Source of the DNA: an uncultured Candidatus Saccharibacteria bacterium
GTDB lineage: Bacteria > Patescibacteriota > Saccharimonadia > Saccharimonadales > Saccharimonadaceae
Assembly: GCA_938046115.1 (NCBI GenBank)
Contig: CALIXX010000015.1
Span: 1-47,992 of the forward strand
Length of the DNA stretch: 47,992 bases
Direction: 5' to 3'
In this document: positions 33,631 to 42,528 of the stretch, in pieces
Position numbering within the stretch: position 1 is the stretch's first letter
Layout of the letters: the number at the start of each line of letters is the position of its first letter
The notes under the pieces: generated by a model
The model's database searches: none
The model's input: the letters and a program-made list of their open reading frames with translations, nothing else
Told to the model about the DNA's origin: nothing
Program-made: the position numbers and the translations under genes

Positions 33631-33714
33631 TTTGTTAGATAGAAAGGGGATGCTACTCAGGAGCTGAGATTTGAGATTTAGGCTCTTAGCTATCCCACAC
33701 TAGTGCTGTCTATT

Positions 33715-34674
33715 CTATGCTTTGTGCTGCTGAATATACTCGCGGATGCTCAAAGCAGCCGTTGCGCCTTCGCCCACCGCTGTAGCAATCTGCATCGTTG
33801 CGCCACTACGCACATCACCACTGGCAAAGACGCCAGGCATCGTCGTCTCAAGATGTTCATTGGTAATAATCAACCCCCGCTCATCGAGCTGGACGGGCGT
33901 ACCCTGCAAAAAGCCCGTATTTGGCTTAAGGCCAACAAAGACAAACACCCCATCACAGGCGAAGGTAGTTGGCTGGCCATTACTGATGGCTGCAACACCA
34001 GTCACTTTGCCGTCCTCTGCTATAATTTCGGTCGATTCGGTATGAAGATGAACGCTAATTTGTCCTCGCTCGATAAAGGGCTGCAGGTCGGTCTGGAGGA
34101 TCTCACTCGCTTTGATCGTGCTTCGCACTAGGAGGTCAATATGCTCCGCAAAGCGAGTCAAGAACATCGCCTCTTGCAAGCCAGAGTTTCCGCCACCGAT
34201 CACCACCAGCCGCTTGCCTTTATAAAACGCACCGTCACAGGTCGCACAATAGTGTACGCCGCGACCATACAATGCATCTTCGCCAGGGATACCAAGCTTG
34301 TTATATGCACTGCCAGTGGCAATCAACACCGCACGGGCACGCACATCCTGCCCATCGACTGTCACAATCGTATCATTGCCATCTTTGCGGAGGCTCGACA
34401 CCTCACCCAGCTCAATCTGCGCCCCAAAGCGCTCTGCCTGGCGCTGCAGCTGCTCGGCGAGGTCGAGACCCGACACGCCGTCAGCAAAACCTGGGTAGTT
34501 ATCGATCTTATCGGTAATCGCTGCGAGACCACCGATCACTGCTTTTTCATACAATACCGTCTGCAGGTTCTCGCGCGTGGTATACACCGCGGCAGCCAGA
34601 GCGCTTGGCCCTGCACCGATCATCACCACGTCGTGGATCGGCATCTGAGTTGAGTTATTGGTAGTGTTGCCCAT
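33715..34674 (-). CDS. trxB: Thioredoxin reductase (FAD/NAD(P)-dependent)
   Basis: A 319-residue flavoenzyme that passes electrons to thioredoxin. The FAD-binding GAGPSALAAAVY (20-31), the redox-active pair C143-A-T-C146, the NADPH-binding GGGNSG (160-165), and a C-terminal FASGDVR segment are intact. AAGGAGGG lies six bases before the ATG, within the end of the FKBP gene, which it overlaps by 20 bases. The overlap suggests co-translation with the extracytoplasmic FKBP, both being useful for protein folding and redox state. No thioredoxin gene is in the window. Confidence 0.95.
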   Translation of the reverse strand: MGNTTNNSTQMPIHDVVMIGAGPSALAAAVYTTRENLQTVLYEKAVIGGLAAITDKIDNYPGFADGVSGLDLAEQLQRQAERFGAQIELGEVSSLRKDGNDTIVTVDGQDVRARAVLIATGSAYNKLGIPGEDALYGRGVHYCATCDGAFYKGKRLVVIGGGNSGLQEAMFLTRFAEHIDLLVRSTIKASEILQTDLQPFIERGQISVHLHTESTEIIAEDGKVTGVAAISNGQPTTFACDGVFVFVGLKPNTGFLQGTPVQLDERGLIITNEHLETTMPGVFASGDVRSGATMQIATAVGEGATAALSIREYIQQHKA

Positions 34675-35344
34675 AGTTGCTCCCTCCTTGACCTTCTTGA
34701 TATGCCTTCAGTAGTTCTGAAGTGTCGATTGTAGCCGGCTTTGGCACTGCCATCACGATGAACTTGAGTGGTGTATTGGCCGGAATGTCATTGCCTTGAC
34801 CCTTCTCGCCGTATGCTTTGTCGGAGGGGATGGTTAGCTCACGCACCCCACCAAGGCGCATCCCCTTGATGCCTTCCTTCCAGCCAGTGATAACACGCGC
34901 ACTCTTGAGCCCACCCTCAACGGCAAACGGTGCATCAAGTTTGCCGTCTTTGATAGATTGGTCAAATACCTTGCCTTTTGGGTTCCAGCCAATGTAGTAG
35001 GCCGCAAATGCCGTATTATCCTTGATTTCCTCACCATCGCCAACCACCAAGTCTTCACTGGAGAGCTCCTTCACACTATCGCGATCAAACTCGCCAACCC
35101 GACTCGTATATTGGCTAAAGGTTGGGTAATATTTGTTTGACAACTCTTGTGCTTGAGCAGCTGTCTTGGCTTGGTAGTCCTTCATGAGTTTCTGGTATTT
35201 TTCTTGCGCCTTTTGCGCTTTGGCTTGGTCATTTTTGTAATTCTCCGAGGCAAGAATCATTGCCGCAAATGACCCCAGCGTCCCGACAATCGTCGCGACC
35301 AAAATAACAATAATAATCCAGCGTTGTGTCTTAGTTGTTGCCAT
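34655..35344 (-). CDS. Membrane-anchored FKBP-type peptidyl-prolyl isomerase
   Basis: A 229-residue protein with an N-terminal membrane helix (about 9-31), a charged coiled-coil stalk (NDQAKAQKAQEKYQKLMKDY), and a C-terminal FKBP domain (about 100-210) with VFDQSIKDG, VITGWKEGIKGMRLGG and ELTIPSDKAYGEKG. It should sit outside the membrane and speed folding of exported proteins. The ATG at 35344 has GAGGAG four bases upstream and is chosen over the frame start at 35392, which lies beyond a TATACT box at 35381-35386. It overlaps trxB by 20 bases. Confidence 0.92.
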   Translation of the reverse strand: MATTKTQRWIIIVILVATIVGTLGSFAAMILASENYKNDQAKAQKAQEKYQKLMKDYQAKTAAQAQELSNKYYPTFSQYTSRVGEFDRDSVKELSSEDLVVGDGEEIKDNTAFAAYYIGWNPKGKVFDQSIKDGKLDAPFAVEGGLKSARVITGWKEGIKGMRLGGVRELTIPSDKAYGEKGQGNDIPANTPLKFIVMAVPKPATIDTSELLKAYQEGQGGSNYGQHYQ

Positions 35345-35537
35345 AACTCCTCTTGTTTCATCGACTAATCTATCTTGCCCAGTATAGCACACTTGCCAGT
35401 ATGACTGCTAGATAACAGAGGTCGAGACGATAAATGCTGTCTAGTTTTTGCTATATATTCCTTGTTAATCCTGTCACTCTCTACCACCTGGCGCTGCGCA
35501 GAAACACCACGCGAACAACCATCGGCCAACACGCCTC

Positions 35538-35565
35538 TTGCAATGACGATTTTTCTCAGTATACT
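35538..35565 (+). promoter_or_regulatory. Promoter of the ThrE-like exporter gene
   Basis: -35 TTGCAA (35538-35543), 16-base spacer, -10 TATACT (35560-35565), eight bases before the ATG at 35574. Confidence 0.6.
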
Positions 35566-35573
35566 AAAAAGCG

Positions 35574-36992
35574 ATGAACCGTCTCCATACCTTATTTTCG
35601 CCCCTGCTTGCCCGCCTCGCTATTGGCGGTACTGCCACCTTACAGCCAACGTCAGTCGAGAAGCTTGATGGCGCCCTCACACCCAATATGCGTGCCCTAC
35701 GCCTCGCAATGAGCATTGCTGACCAGCTCATTTCAATGGGCACACCAGCCCAAAATGTCGTTCATATGGCACTCAGTATTACGGATACCTACTGTACCCG
35801 CAAAGTACATATCGACGTTATTTCGTCGCAGCTTATTTTATCGCAAGACAGGGGTAACGATTACGAACCACTGACGCTTCTGCGCACCATCCCACCGCGC
35901 GAGATTAACTACCAACATATGCAATGCCTCCAGACTCTGGCTGCGACCATTGCCGATGGAGCGCTCACTCTCGATGCTGCCGAGCGTGAGCTCGATGCCA
36001 TCCTTGCCAAGCCACGGCGCTACCCACCTTGGGTAATTTATCTGGCAGGTGGTGGGCTCAGCGCTGGCTCGGCCTTGCTCTATACAGCGTCGCTACCAGT
36101 GATTTTTGCCACCTTTGTGATGGGTGTAGCGATTATGTGGCTGCTGGCTCGCTTAAATCGCATTGCTCTTCCTGTGTTCTTTACGCAAATCATCGCGGCA
36201 AGCGTTATTACATTGGTTGCAACCATCATCACGTGGCTTGCCACCAACCATTATCTCGATGTTCTTGGTATCATCAACCCAACCATCATAACCGTTAGCG
36301 GTATCGTGCTCTTGGTGGCAGGGATGATGATCGTTGGTGCTTTCCAAGATGCGATCGACGAATATTATGTAACGGCGACAGGCCGGCTCCTTAAGGTGGC
36401 GATGATGACAATGGGCGTAGTGATCGGTGTGATGATTGGCCTGTATACAGCGCGGCGCTTTGGGATCGAATTTGTCGCGACACCCGACCAACTGCAGCTG
36501 ACTGGCACGATGTATCAGTATATTGGAGCAGCTGCTATTGCGGCCACCTTTGCCCTGGGCAACCACACTCAACCGGTCGGTATCATCCTAGCTGGTGCAA
36601 CTGGCATGCTTGGCTATGATATATACCTCGCCATTACCGGCTGGAGCATGTCTGCTATTGCGGCCAGTGCGGCAGCGGGATTGGTAATTGGCTTTATTGC
36701 AACGACCGCCTCACGCCTATGGCATATGCCCAGCCTTGCCATTGTCAATGCCGGGATCGTTCCACTCGTGCCAGGTGTCACGCTCTATAACGGGCTCATG
36801 GGCGTCGTGACCACTGGCTCGAGCGAGGCAGGTCTGCTGGTACGCGCTGTCCTCATCGCTATTGCCATTGCGGCTGGTGCGTCATTTGGCGTACTGATTG
36901 GCCGGCCCACGCGGCGGAGCTTCCTCCGCCTGCGCAATCGCCTACCACAGCGCCGCTTACATCAACCTCATTCGCCAAAGTCCACACCCTGA
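35574..36992 (+). CDS. Threonine/serine exporter (ThrE) family protein
   Basis: A 472-residue membrane protein with a soluble N-terminal domain (about 1-150) carrying the DUF1212 features (LRLAMSIADQLISMGTPAQNVVHMALSI and the segment around INYQ) followed by about ten membrane segments (155-455), as in fused ThrE proteins with the DUF3815 half. Family members export threonine and serine; in this organism the direction and substrate are not known. The gene is convergent with pheT, and their coding ends overlap by 25 bases. Confidence 0.9.
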   Translation: MNRLHTLFSPLLARLAIGGTATLQPTSVEKLDGALTPNMRALRLAMSIADQLISMGTPAQNVVHMALSITDTYCTRKVHIDVISSQLILSQDRGNDYEPLTLLRTIPPREINYQHMQCLQTLAATIADGALTLDAAERELDAILAKPRRYPPWVIYLAGGGLSAGSALLYTASLPVIFATFVMGVAIMWLLARLNRIALPVFFTQIIAASVITLVATIITWLATNHYLDVLGIINPTIITVSGIVLLVAGMMIVGAFQDAIDEYYVTATGRLLKVAMMTMGVVIGVMIGLYTARRFGIEFVATPDQLQLTGTMYQYIGAAAIAATFALGNHTQPVGIILAGATGMLGYDIYLAITGWSMSAIAASAAAGLVIGFIATTASRLWHMPSLAIVNAGIVPLVPGVTLYNGLMGVVTTGSSEAGLLVRAVLIAIAIAAGASFGVLIGRPTRRSFLRLRNRLPQRRLHQPHSPKSTP

Positions 36993-39541
36993 AACAGCAC
37001 ATGCTGCTCGGGTGCAAACACCGTCCGGATAATTGAGCGGACGCGCTCAGCGCTCAATGTTGCTTGGCTGCTTGATAGCGTCAAGCGAAATGTCGTGGTT
37101 TGGTGCGATGCATCAGGGGTCGCTTTGTAAATACTCAGCGGCGTGAGATCGCGAATCGTCACATCTGGGTATGTTTCGCTGGCTCGAGTCATAGCGCTCG
37201 AGACTGCTTGCATGAGTTTATCATAGGTAACCTCTGTACTTGTTTGGATTGAGATATCGCGCGCGGTGGTAGGGTAGCGGCTCATTGGCTGGTAGTGCAC
37301 CGCCGTATCGCGCCATACCTGCTCCATCACATCAAGGCGGAGTGATGCCACTGCAGTATAATCAGGGAGCTTGAAGTGCTTCACTACTGCCGGGCGCAGC
37401 TCACCAACCACACCAATAAGCTGCCGCTCGGGCTGGCCATCCGCCTCGCTACTCTCCACCCAGATATGAGCCGAGCGATTAATGTCAAAAGGTGCATACA
37501 CTGGATCATCTTGAGCTGCCGTGACTGGCGTATACACGAGAGTCAGGCCGCTATCACGCGCCAGCTGGTCCAGCACTGCCCGCACGTGGTAAAAGGCGGC
37601 GCCAGCCCGAGGCTTTTTGCTACTATACACAAGATCAATCAGTAATTGTTCAGCTGGCAGACCATCCTCACCCATTCGTGCTTTGGTGTGACCCTTGCCG
37701 ATTTCGAACAGCATAAATTCGCTGTGCCCCGCCTTTATATTAGCGTGGACTTTATCGAGCAAACTCGGCAGCACACTCAGGCGGTAGTACTGAAGGTCGG
37801 GGCTGAGGGCATTCGAGAGGCGGAAGGCCTGGGCTGGGTCTTGGCCTGCACCCTTGAGCACACGCTCGTGCACAAAGCTGTAGCTCAGCACTTCGTTGGC
37901 ACCCGCCTTGGCCAGTGCCTCGCGCACAACGCGCTTGAGCTCACGGCGGGGGTTTTTACGCGCTGGCTGAATACGGCGCATGGGCAGCTGGCGCGGCACA
38001 GTATCAAAGCCGTGCAGCCGGCCAATTTCCTCAACAATATCCTCTTTAGTTTCCAGGTCTGTCCGCCAGAAAGGCACCTGCAGGCAGATATAGCCAAGCT
38101 CGTTCTCTGGGCCATGGCTGTGGATTTCGACGTTATTAAGTAGCGTGCAGATATCGTTTTCGGCAAGGTGAGAGCCAAGCCGCTGATTAATAAATGTACT
38201 TGTTATGTCTATGGTTGCAGGCTCGTACTTCCCTGCAAAATACTCATCAAGAATCCCACCATGTTCACTCGTAAATGGCTTACTGTCCACTACGTGGCTC
38301 GCCTGCTCACCGCCCACCATACCGATCAGCCGGTTCAGTACAGCCGCATTCTGCAGGGGTGACTGGCCTTTGTTAAAGCGGGCCAGCGCATCGGTAAACA
38401 CGCCGTGGCGCATGGCCATTTTGCGCACCGCATACATGTCGAAGGTAGCACACTCCAGCACAATCGTGGTGGTTGTGGCTGATACCTCAGTGCGGCTGCC
38501 ACCCATAATACCGCCCAGGGCCACCGGGCCCTGCCCATCGGCAATCACTATGTCGTCTGGCGTCAGCTCAATTGTCTTACCATTCAGTAGCGCCAGCGTT
38601 TCGCCCTGCCGCGCCATACGCGCGCCAAGCTGCCCGCCCTGCAGTGTATCGTAATCATAGGCATGGGTTGGCTGAGCCGTCATGAGCATCACATAATTCG
38701 TCGCATCCACAATGTTATTAATCGGCTTTGCTGCCATCGCCACCAGTTGGCACTGCAGCCAAAATGGGCTCGGCGCTACCTGCACGCCATGGATTGCCAC
38801 CGCCATAAAGCGTGGCACAAGCTGTGGGATATCGTTCGAAACCGTAAGTGGCAAGCCATCACCATCGCCAAATACCTGCTCCAGGTTATACCACGCCGGG
38901 CTGGTAAATGGTTGATGGAGAATGCCAGCAATCTCGCGCGCCACGCCTAGCTGGCCAAAGCAATCTGGCCGGTGGGTAAACATCTTGTTCTCGATATCAA
39001 GCACATAGTCATCCAGGCCAAACAGCGCGGCAAAGTCAGCCCCTGGTTGCAGCGTCTTACCGGCTGGTAGATCGCGCGGCGTCAGCGCTATAATCCCCTC
39101 GTGGTCGGTGCCAATTGCTAGCTCATCTGCCGCAGCCAGCATACCCTGGCTCAGCACCCCGCGGAGCTTGCGAGCATCGAGCGTAAAGGGCTCGCCCTCG
39201 AGGATGCTAGCTGGCACCGTGCTTGCAGGCGGCAGCCACACGGCCCACATATCAGCCTGCACATTGGGCGCACCGCACACCACTTGCACCAGGCCGTTTT
39301 CATCACGCGGCACATCCGGCACGGCCATCCCATCATCAATTTTGGTCACGCTCAGGCGGTCGGCATTGGGGTGCTTGGCGCACTCCACCACCCGCACCAC
39401 GCGCGCACCGCGGTAACGCTCGGCCAGGTTCTCGACCTGCTCCACACTACCAAGCTGCTGGTTAATACGCTGCACCAGCTCATCCACCGGCGGTAATTCA
39501 AAGTTAATAAGTTGTTTTATAACATTGAGGCTGACTTTCAT
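36968..39541 (-). CDS. pheT: Phenylalanine-tRNA ligase beta subunit
   Basis: An 857-residue subunit with the expected domain order: N-terminal tRNA-binding OB fold (VVRVVECAKHPNADRLSVTKIDDG region, about 47-70), B3/B4 editing region, B5 domain, catalytic-like core, and C-terminal ferredoxin-fold anticodon-binding domain (SRYPTTARDISIQ). It charges tRNA-Phe as alpha2-beta2 with PheS. pheS is normally directly upstream, but here it lies 7.7 kb away on the other strand. A TATACT box ten bases before the ATG indicates its own promoter. The 3' end overlaps the ThrE gene. Confidence 0.96.
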   Translation of the reverse strand: MKVSLNVIKQLINFELPPVDELVQRINQQLGSVEQVENLAERYRGARVVRVVECAKHPNADRLSVTKIDDGMAVPDVPRDENGLVQVVCGAPNVQADMWAVWLPPASTVPASILEGEPFTLDARKLRGVLSQGMLAAADELAIGTDHEGIIALTPRDLPAGKTLQPGADFAALFGLDDYVLDIENKMFTHRPDCFGQLGVAREIAGILHQPFTSPAWYNLEQVFGDGDGLPLTVSNDIPQLVPRFMAVAIHGVQVAPSPFWLQCQLVAMAAKPINNIVDATNYVMLMTAQPTHAYDYDTLQGGQLGARMARQGETLALLNGKTIELTPDDIVIADGQGPVALGGIMGGSRTEVSATTTTIVLECATFDMYAVRKMAMRHGVFTDALARFNKGQSPLQNAAVLNRLIGMVGGEQASHVVDSKPFTSEHGGILDEYFAGKYEPATIDITSTFINQRLGSHLAENDICTLLNNVEIHSHGPENELGYICLQVPFWRTDLETKEDIVEEIGRLHGFDTVPRQLPMRRIQPARKNPRRELKRVVREALAKAGANEVLSYSFVHERVLKGAGQDPAQAFRLSNALSPDLQYYRLSVLPSLLDKVHANIKAGHSEFMLFEIGKGHTKARMGEDGLPAEQLLIDLVYSSKKPRAGAAFYHVRAVLDQLARDSGLTLVYTPVTAAQDDPVYAPFDINRSAHIWVESSEADGQPERQLIGVVGELRPAVVKHFKLPDYTAVASLRLDVMEQVWRDTAVHYQPMSRYPTTARDISIQTSTEVTYDKLMQAVSSAMTRASETYPDVTIRDLTPLSIYKATPDASHQTTTFRLTLSSSQATLSAERVRSIIRTVFAPEQHVLFQGVDFGE

Positions 39542-39551
39542 ACTGAGTTAT

Positions 39552-39557
39552 AGTATA
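39552..39557 (-). promoter_or_regulatory. -10 box of pheT
   Basis: GGTATACT with TATACT on the minus strand, ten bases before the ATG at 39541; the leader would be about three bases or none. Confidence 0.55.
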
Positions 39558-39656
39558 CCATCTCGAGGTAAGGCTGTGCTACAAACCGTATTCTCTTTCG
39601 TCGTATATCAACGCTACTCCATCTAAAAGATACGAAACTATCTACCGTCTTATCTC

Positions 39657-40157
39657 TCAAATATCCAAATGCTCTACTGGCTGCTCCAGGCTCTGTTGCA
39701 AATTTTGCACAGCGCGCTCTGGGATATACGCCGCGAGCTCATCGATCGTATCGACAACCTCCATTCGCCCCCATTGTTTGACCGTCGCTGGATTGTCGTT
39801 GGTTTGCGTGCTACGCTGCGTGCCTGTAGGCCAATAGTTCCAGTCGGCGTGATTGCGCTCATAGTACACATAACGGCCCTTTTGCGTAAGGTACACTCGC
39901 TGTTCGCGAAGAGCTGCTTTATCCTTTGCTATTGTCCTGTATATTTTACGCCCCATAAAAATCTTATGCTGATACACGCCATCCTTGCCAACGCGCAGCT
40001 GTATTTCATGAAAGCCATCGTGTGTTGCTTGCTGCCGCTCAACTAACAAACGATAACCCGCCATCAGTGCTGCAGATAGACTCATACTAAGGCCAGGCAG
40101 AGTCCCTTCAATATAGCGTTCGTCGCTGTGCGAAAAATAGATTGTTTTATTGGCCAT
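39657..40157 (-). CDS. EXLDI-family protein
   Basis: A 166-residue soluble protein. Its N-terminus ANKTIYFSHSDERYI and LSMSLSAALMAGYRLLVER, with EHLDI as the last five residues, match the EXLDI family (TIGR04342), known mainly from actinobacteria and of unknown function. Two adjacent ATG codons are possible; AAGGAGG stands three bases before the first (40160) and six before the second, so I choose the second. Upstream lies a 10-base palindrome TATACGTATA (40182-40191) that may be an operator. The likely source is an actinobacterium. Confidence 0.82.
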   Translation of the reverse strand: MANKTIYFSHSDERYIEGTLPGLSMSLSAALMAGYRLLVERQQATHDGFHEIQLRVGKDGVYQHKIFMGRKIYRTIAKDKAALREQRVYLTQKGRYVYYERNHADWNYWPTGTQRSTQTNDNPATVKQWGRMEVVDTIDELAAYIPERAVQNLQQSLEQPVEHLDI

Positions 40158-40181
40158 CATACTCCTCCTTATATGTATAGT

Positions 40182-40191
40182 TATACGTATA
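40182..40191. promoter_or_regulatory. Palindrome upstream of the EXLDI gene
   Basis: TATACGTATA is a perfect palindrome in an AT-rich tract 25 bases before the start codon, flanked by TATAGT and TATACA boxes. It may be an operator over the -10 region. Confidence 0.3.
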
Positions 40192-40311
40192 TAGTATCTA
40201 TCTTCTGTGGTGCTGTCAAGGTTGCTTGAGAGTGCAGTGTGTTACCCCTGTAGTGTTGACATAAAATAGCGATACTATCCAGAATATGCTACATTATCCA
40301 TCTGCTTATGC

Positions 40312-40317
40312 TACAAT
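40312..40317 (+). promoter_or_regulatory. -10 box of the DUF6882-like gene
   Basis: TACAAT, about 36 bases before the ATG at 40354, leaving a leader of about 30 bases with a good Shine-Dalgarno sequence. A perfect TTGACA near 40256 is not at a useful spacing for it. Confidence 0.4.
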
Positions 40318-40353
40318 TACAAAAGCATACAAGAACATAATCTGGAGGTTTAT

Positions 40354-41103
40354 ATGCATACCGGTATTCGACGAATGGGGCAGCGTAACTGTATTTATAG
40401 CGCGCTCCGCCAAGAATTAATGGACACGATGTTTCAGGACAAGGTTGGGTCGTACGACTCTTCTCGCTACGAGGTCGATCTCAATAAACAGTATTTCGCC
40501 ATGGTATCAGACACAGGCAAGGTAACGGCCAAGGCACACCTACTTGCATCCATCGCCGTCGAGCCACCAACCCTCATGTGGGGCTACGCGGACGAGCTTG
40601 CACAGTTTGGCAAAGCGGTTGAGCTCGCCCACAAGGTACGCGAGTATGGCTTAGAGCACAAAGAGAATGATCTTGTTAGTCCAGAAGTTGAATATACCTT
40701 CCCGTCTGATATAGACCAGCAGCTTGTGATCGCCAGTGTCGCGCACGATATCGGCTTTGCTGCCATCACTATCTTTGGTACGGAGTATTACTACTACAGC
40801 TCACCGATTCGTGGCGGTCGCCGTGTAGTGCTTTTGCTTGAGAACATCTCTGAGCCCGTACCTCCCATTACGCTCGACTACTTCTACTCACGCTTGCCAC
40901 GCTATCTGCAGCAGGTGGATGACATTGCGTGGTCGCTGGAGGGTTTTGTGGAGCTGATGCCAGGCTGGAGCATCGAGATGAACGACGATGACAATGGCGT
41001 CCACCACGCCCGTGTCACTGATGATACTGGTACAAGTATCCGCGTCAGCTACCAATTCGATGAGTATGATCGGCTCAAGCGGCTTGAGTTTCATCACGAC
41101 TAA
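40354..41103 (+). CDS. Unknown protein, possibly DUF6882-like
   Basis: A 249-residue soluble protein. The middle stretch VTAKAHLLASIAVEPPTLMWGYADELAQFG with later HDIGFAAITIFGTEYYYY resembles the DUF6882 pattern (a W-rich region after LASIA), recalled from actinobacterial proteins; this is tentative. The C-terminus is acidic and beta-rich. GGAGG five bases before the ATG fixes the start, and a terminator follows at once, so it is a single-gene unit. The function is unknown. Confidence 0.65.
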   Translation: MHTGIRRMGQRNCIYSALRQELMDTMFQDKVGSYDSSRYEVDLNKQYFAMVSDTGKVTAKAHLLASIAVEPPTLMWGYADELAQFGKAVELAHKVREYGLEHKENDLVSPEVEYTFPSDIDQQLVIASVAHDIGFAAITIFGTEYYYYSSPIRGGRRVVLLLENISEPVPPITLDYFYSRLPRYLQQVDDIAWSLEGFVELMPGWSIEMNDDDNGVHHARVTDDTGTSIRVSYQFDEYDRLKRLEFHHD

Positions 41104-41126
41104 TACTCGCTACCAGTGATATACCA

Positions 41127-41157
41127 AAAACCGCATTTGTATACTTAATGCGGTTTT
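41127..41157 (+). terminator. Terminator of the DUF6882-like gene
   Basis: An 11-base-pair stem (AAAACCGCATT / AATGCGGTTTT) with a nine-base loop, followed by ATTGTGTTTTTT. Confidence 0.8.
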
Positions 41158-41293
41158 ATTGTGTTTTTTACATCAATATGACCTCTGTTGGCACTCTTGC
41201 TACACTGGTGTGCGCTCGCTTCAAGATATATAACCAGTGTTTGCAATTGACGCAACAATCCGGCATACTGGAGAGTACTAAAGGAGGACTGAC

Positions 41294-42283
41294 ATGACAA
41301 AACTAGACTATATCAGCCTAAAAAGTTGGGTTGTTGCTGGCCTGTTGAGTGTGACAGGGCTTGTGGCAGCAACGACGTTCCTAGCGCCAAGCCAAGCGGC
41401 CGCCAGTAGCGATTTGCGCTCAGCTACTATAAGCCGCAAGAACTACAACGAGGCGATGAATAGCATCGACCAGCAAATCAAGCAAGAAGAGAGCGACAGT
41501 ACCATTCGCCCAGAGTGCCGCACATTCACCAAGACTCACGGCAAGCGCGCCGCAAAGGCTGTCCTCATGATTCACGGCATCAGTGGCTGCAGCAACGTCT
41601 ACCAAAAGCTGGCAGATGAATTCTACAGCCAAGGCTACAATGTCTATGTGCCACGCGTGCCTAAGCATGGCCACACCGACAATAAGCGTCATGGCGAAAT
41701 CTCTACCAAAGACATTGCCAACTTCATGAAGACGAGCGCACAGCAAGTGAGCGGCCTGGGCGATGAACTTGGTATCATTGGCCACTCTGGTGGTGGTGAT
41801 ATGGCGACGTGGCTTGCCCAGTATGGTAATGGCTTCTTTACGAATGTGTTGCTGCTTGCCCCATTCTACGAGCCAGCAGCTAGCCAAGCCCCCAAGTGGC
41901 AGCTACCCATCTTGCGCACATTGTATGGTTATAACATTTTGCCAGATAAGTTTAGCCCAAGTGGCCTGTCATACCGTGCACTCGGCAAGTATCTCATCGT
42001 CAAAGAGAACTTCAAGAAAGACCTCGCTGCACCAGGCCTCACGCGCGTTGCAACAGTGACGAGTGAGAATGACGATGCCGTCGACAACGGCCTAGCGGTG
42101 AGTATTCCGCAGCGCATGGCTCAGGCAAGCAATGCATCGTTCCAGCACTACAACCTACCAAAGCGGCTCAACATTGGCCACAACATGGTTAGCCCAACCG
42201 ATGGCGGTATGGCCACCTACCACCAGGCAGTCTACACGCAGTACCTCAACCTCTACGAAGGTCGCCAAACTGCCGAAATCTAG
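41294..42283 (+). CDS. Exported alpha/beta hydrolase
   Basis: A 329-residue secreted serine hydrolase. A signal peptide (1 to about 36, ending SQAAA) is followed by a polar stalk and the hydrolase fold: oxyanion HG at 94-95 in MIHGISG, nucleophile S165 in GHSGGG, acid residue probably in the VTSENDDAVD loop and base in NIGHNM. C75 and C99 are conserved in the paralog at 44.8 kb, probably forming a disulfide. AAGGAGG lies six bases before the ATG. Substrate unknown; an esterase or lipase acting on host or envelope lipids is possible. It shares about half its residues with the paralog, which lies in inverted orientation. Confidence 0.87.
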   Translation: MTKLDYISLKSWVVAGLLSVTGLVAATTFLAPSQAAASSDLRSATISRKNYNEAMNSIDQQIKQEESDSTIRPECRTFTKTHGKRAAKAVLMIHGISGCSNVYQKLADEFYSQGYNVYVPRVPKHGHTDNKRHGEISTKDIANFMKTSAQQVSGLGDELGIIGHSGGGDMATWLAQYGNGFFTNVLLLAPFYEPAASQAPKWQLPILRTLYGYNILPDKFSPSGLSYRALGKYLIVKENFKKDLAAPGLTRVATVTSENDDAVDNGLAVSIPQRMAQASNASFQHYNLPKRLNIGHNMVSPTDGGMATYHQAVYTQYLNLYEGRQTAEI

Positions 42284-42304
42284 CTGGCTCTAGCCACCCA
42301 CAAA

Positions 42305-42333
42305 AATACTGCAGCTCAGCCAGCTGCAGTATT
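42305..42333 (+). terminator. Terminator of the exported hydrolase gene
   Basis: A 12-base-pair perfect stem (AATACTGCAGCT / AGCTGCAGTATT) with a five-base loop, followed by a T-rich tract. The 42340-42528 gap after it holds only a 22-codon frame without a ribosome site. Confidence 0.85.
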
Positions 42334-42528
42334 CTTATTATATTTTTGAGAATGCGAGACTCAAATTTCCTTAGCTATCTTCTCCCCTATTGTTTCTATT
42401 ACAATAGACTACTGATTGGTCATTCTGCTGAGAGCATCATGTGCGAAATTAGATACTCTCTTAGCATAATCAAAGGGAGTGTGAGGAGAAAACTTCAGAA
42501 AGAATAGAGAAGTTTAATATTACAGACT

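Larger units (their letters stand above)
33357..33714. other. Gene-poor gap between the GDPD and trxB genes
   Basis: This 358-base stretch is AT-richer than its surroundings. It holds one strong hairpin (33598-33630) and one possible short frame on the minus strand (33465-33593). I see no tRNA or repeat in it. Confidence 0.6.

Noticed and set aside
42439..42507. 22-codon frame beginning MCEIRYSLSII in the gap after the exported hydrolase
   Set aside because: No Shine-Dalgarno sequence or nearby -10 box, and too short to judge from composition.
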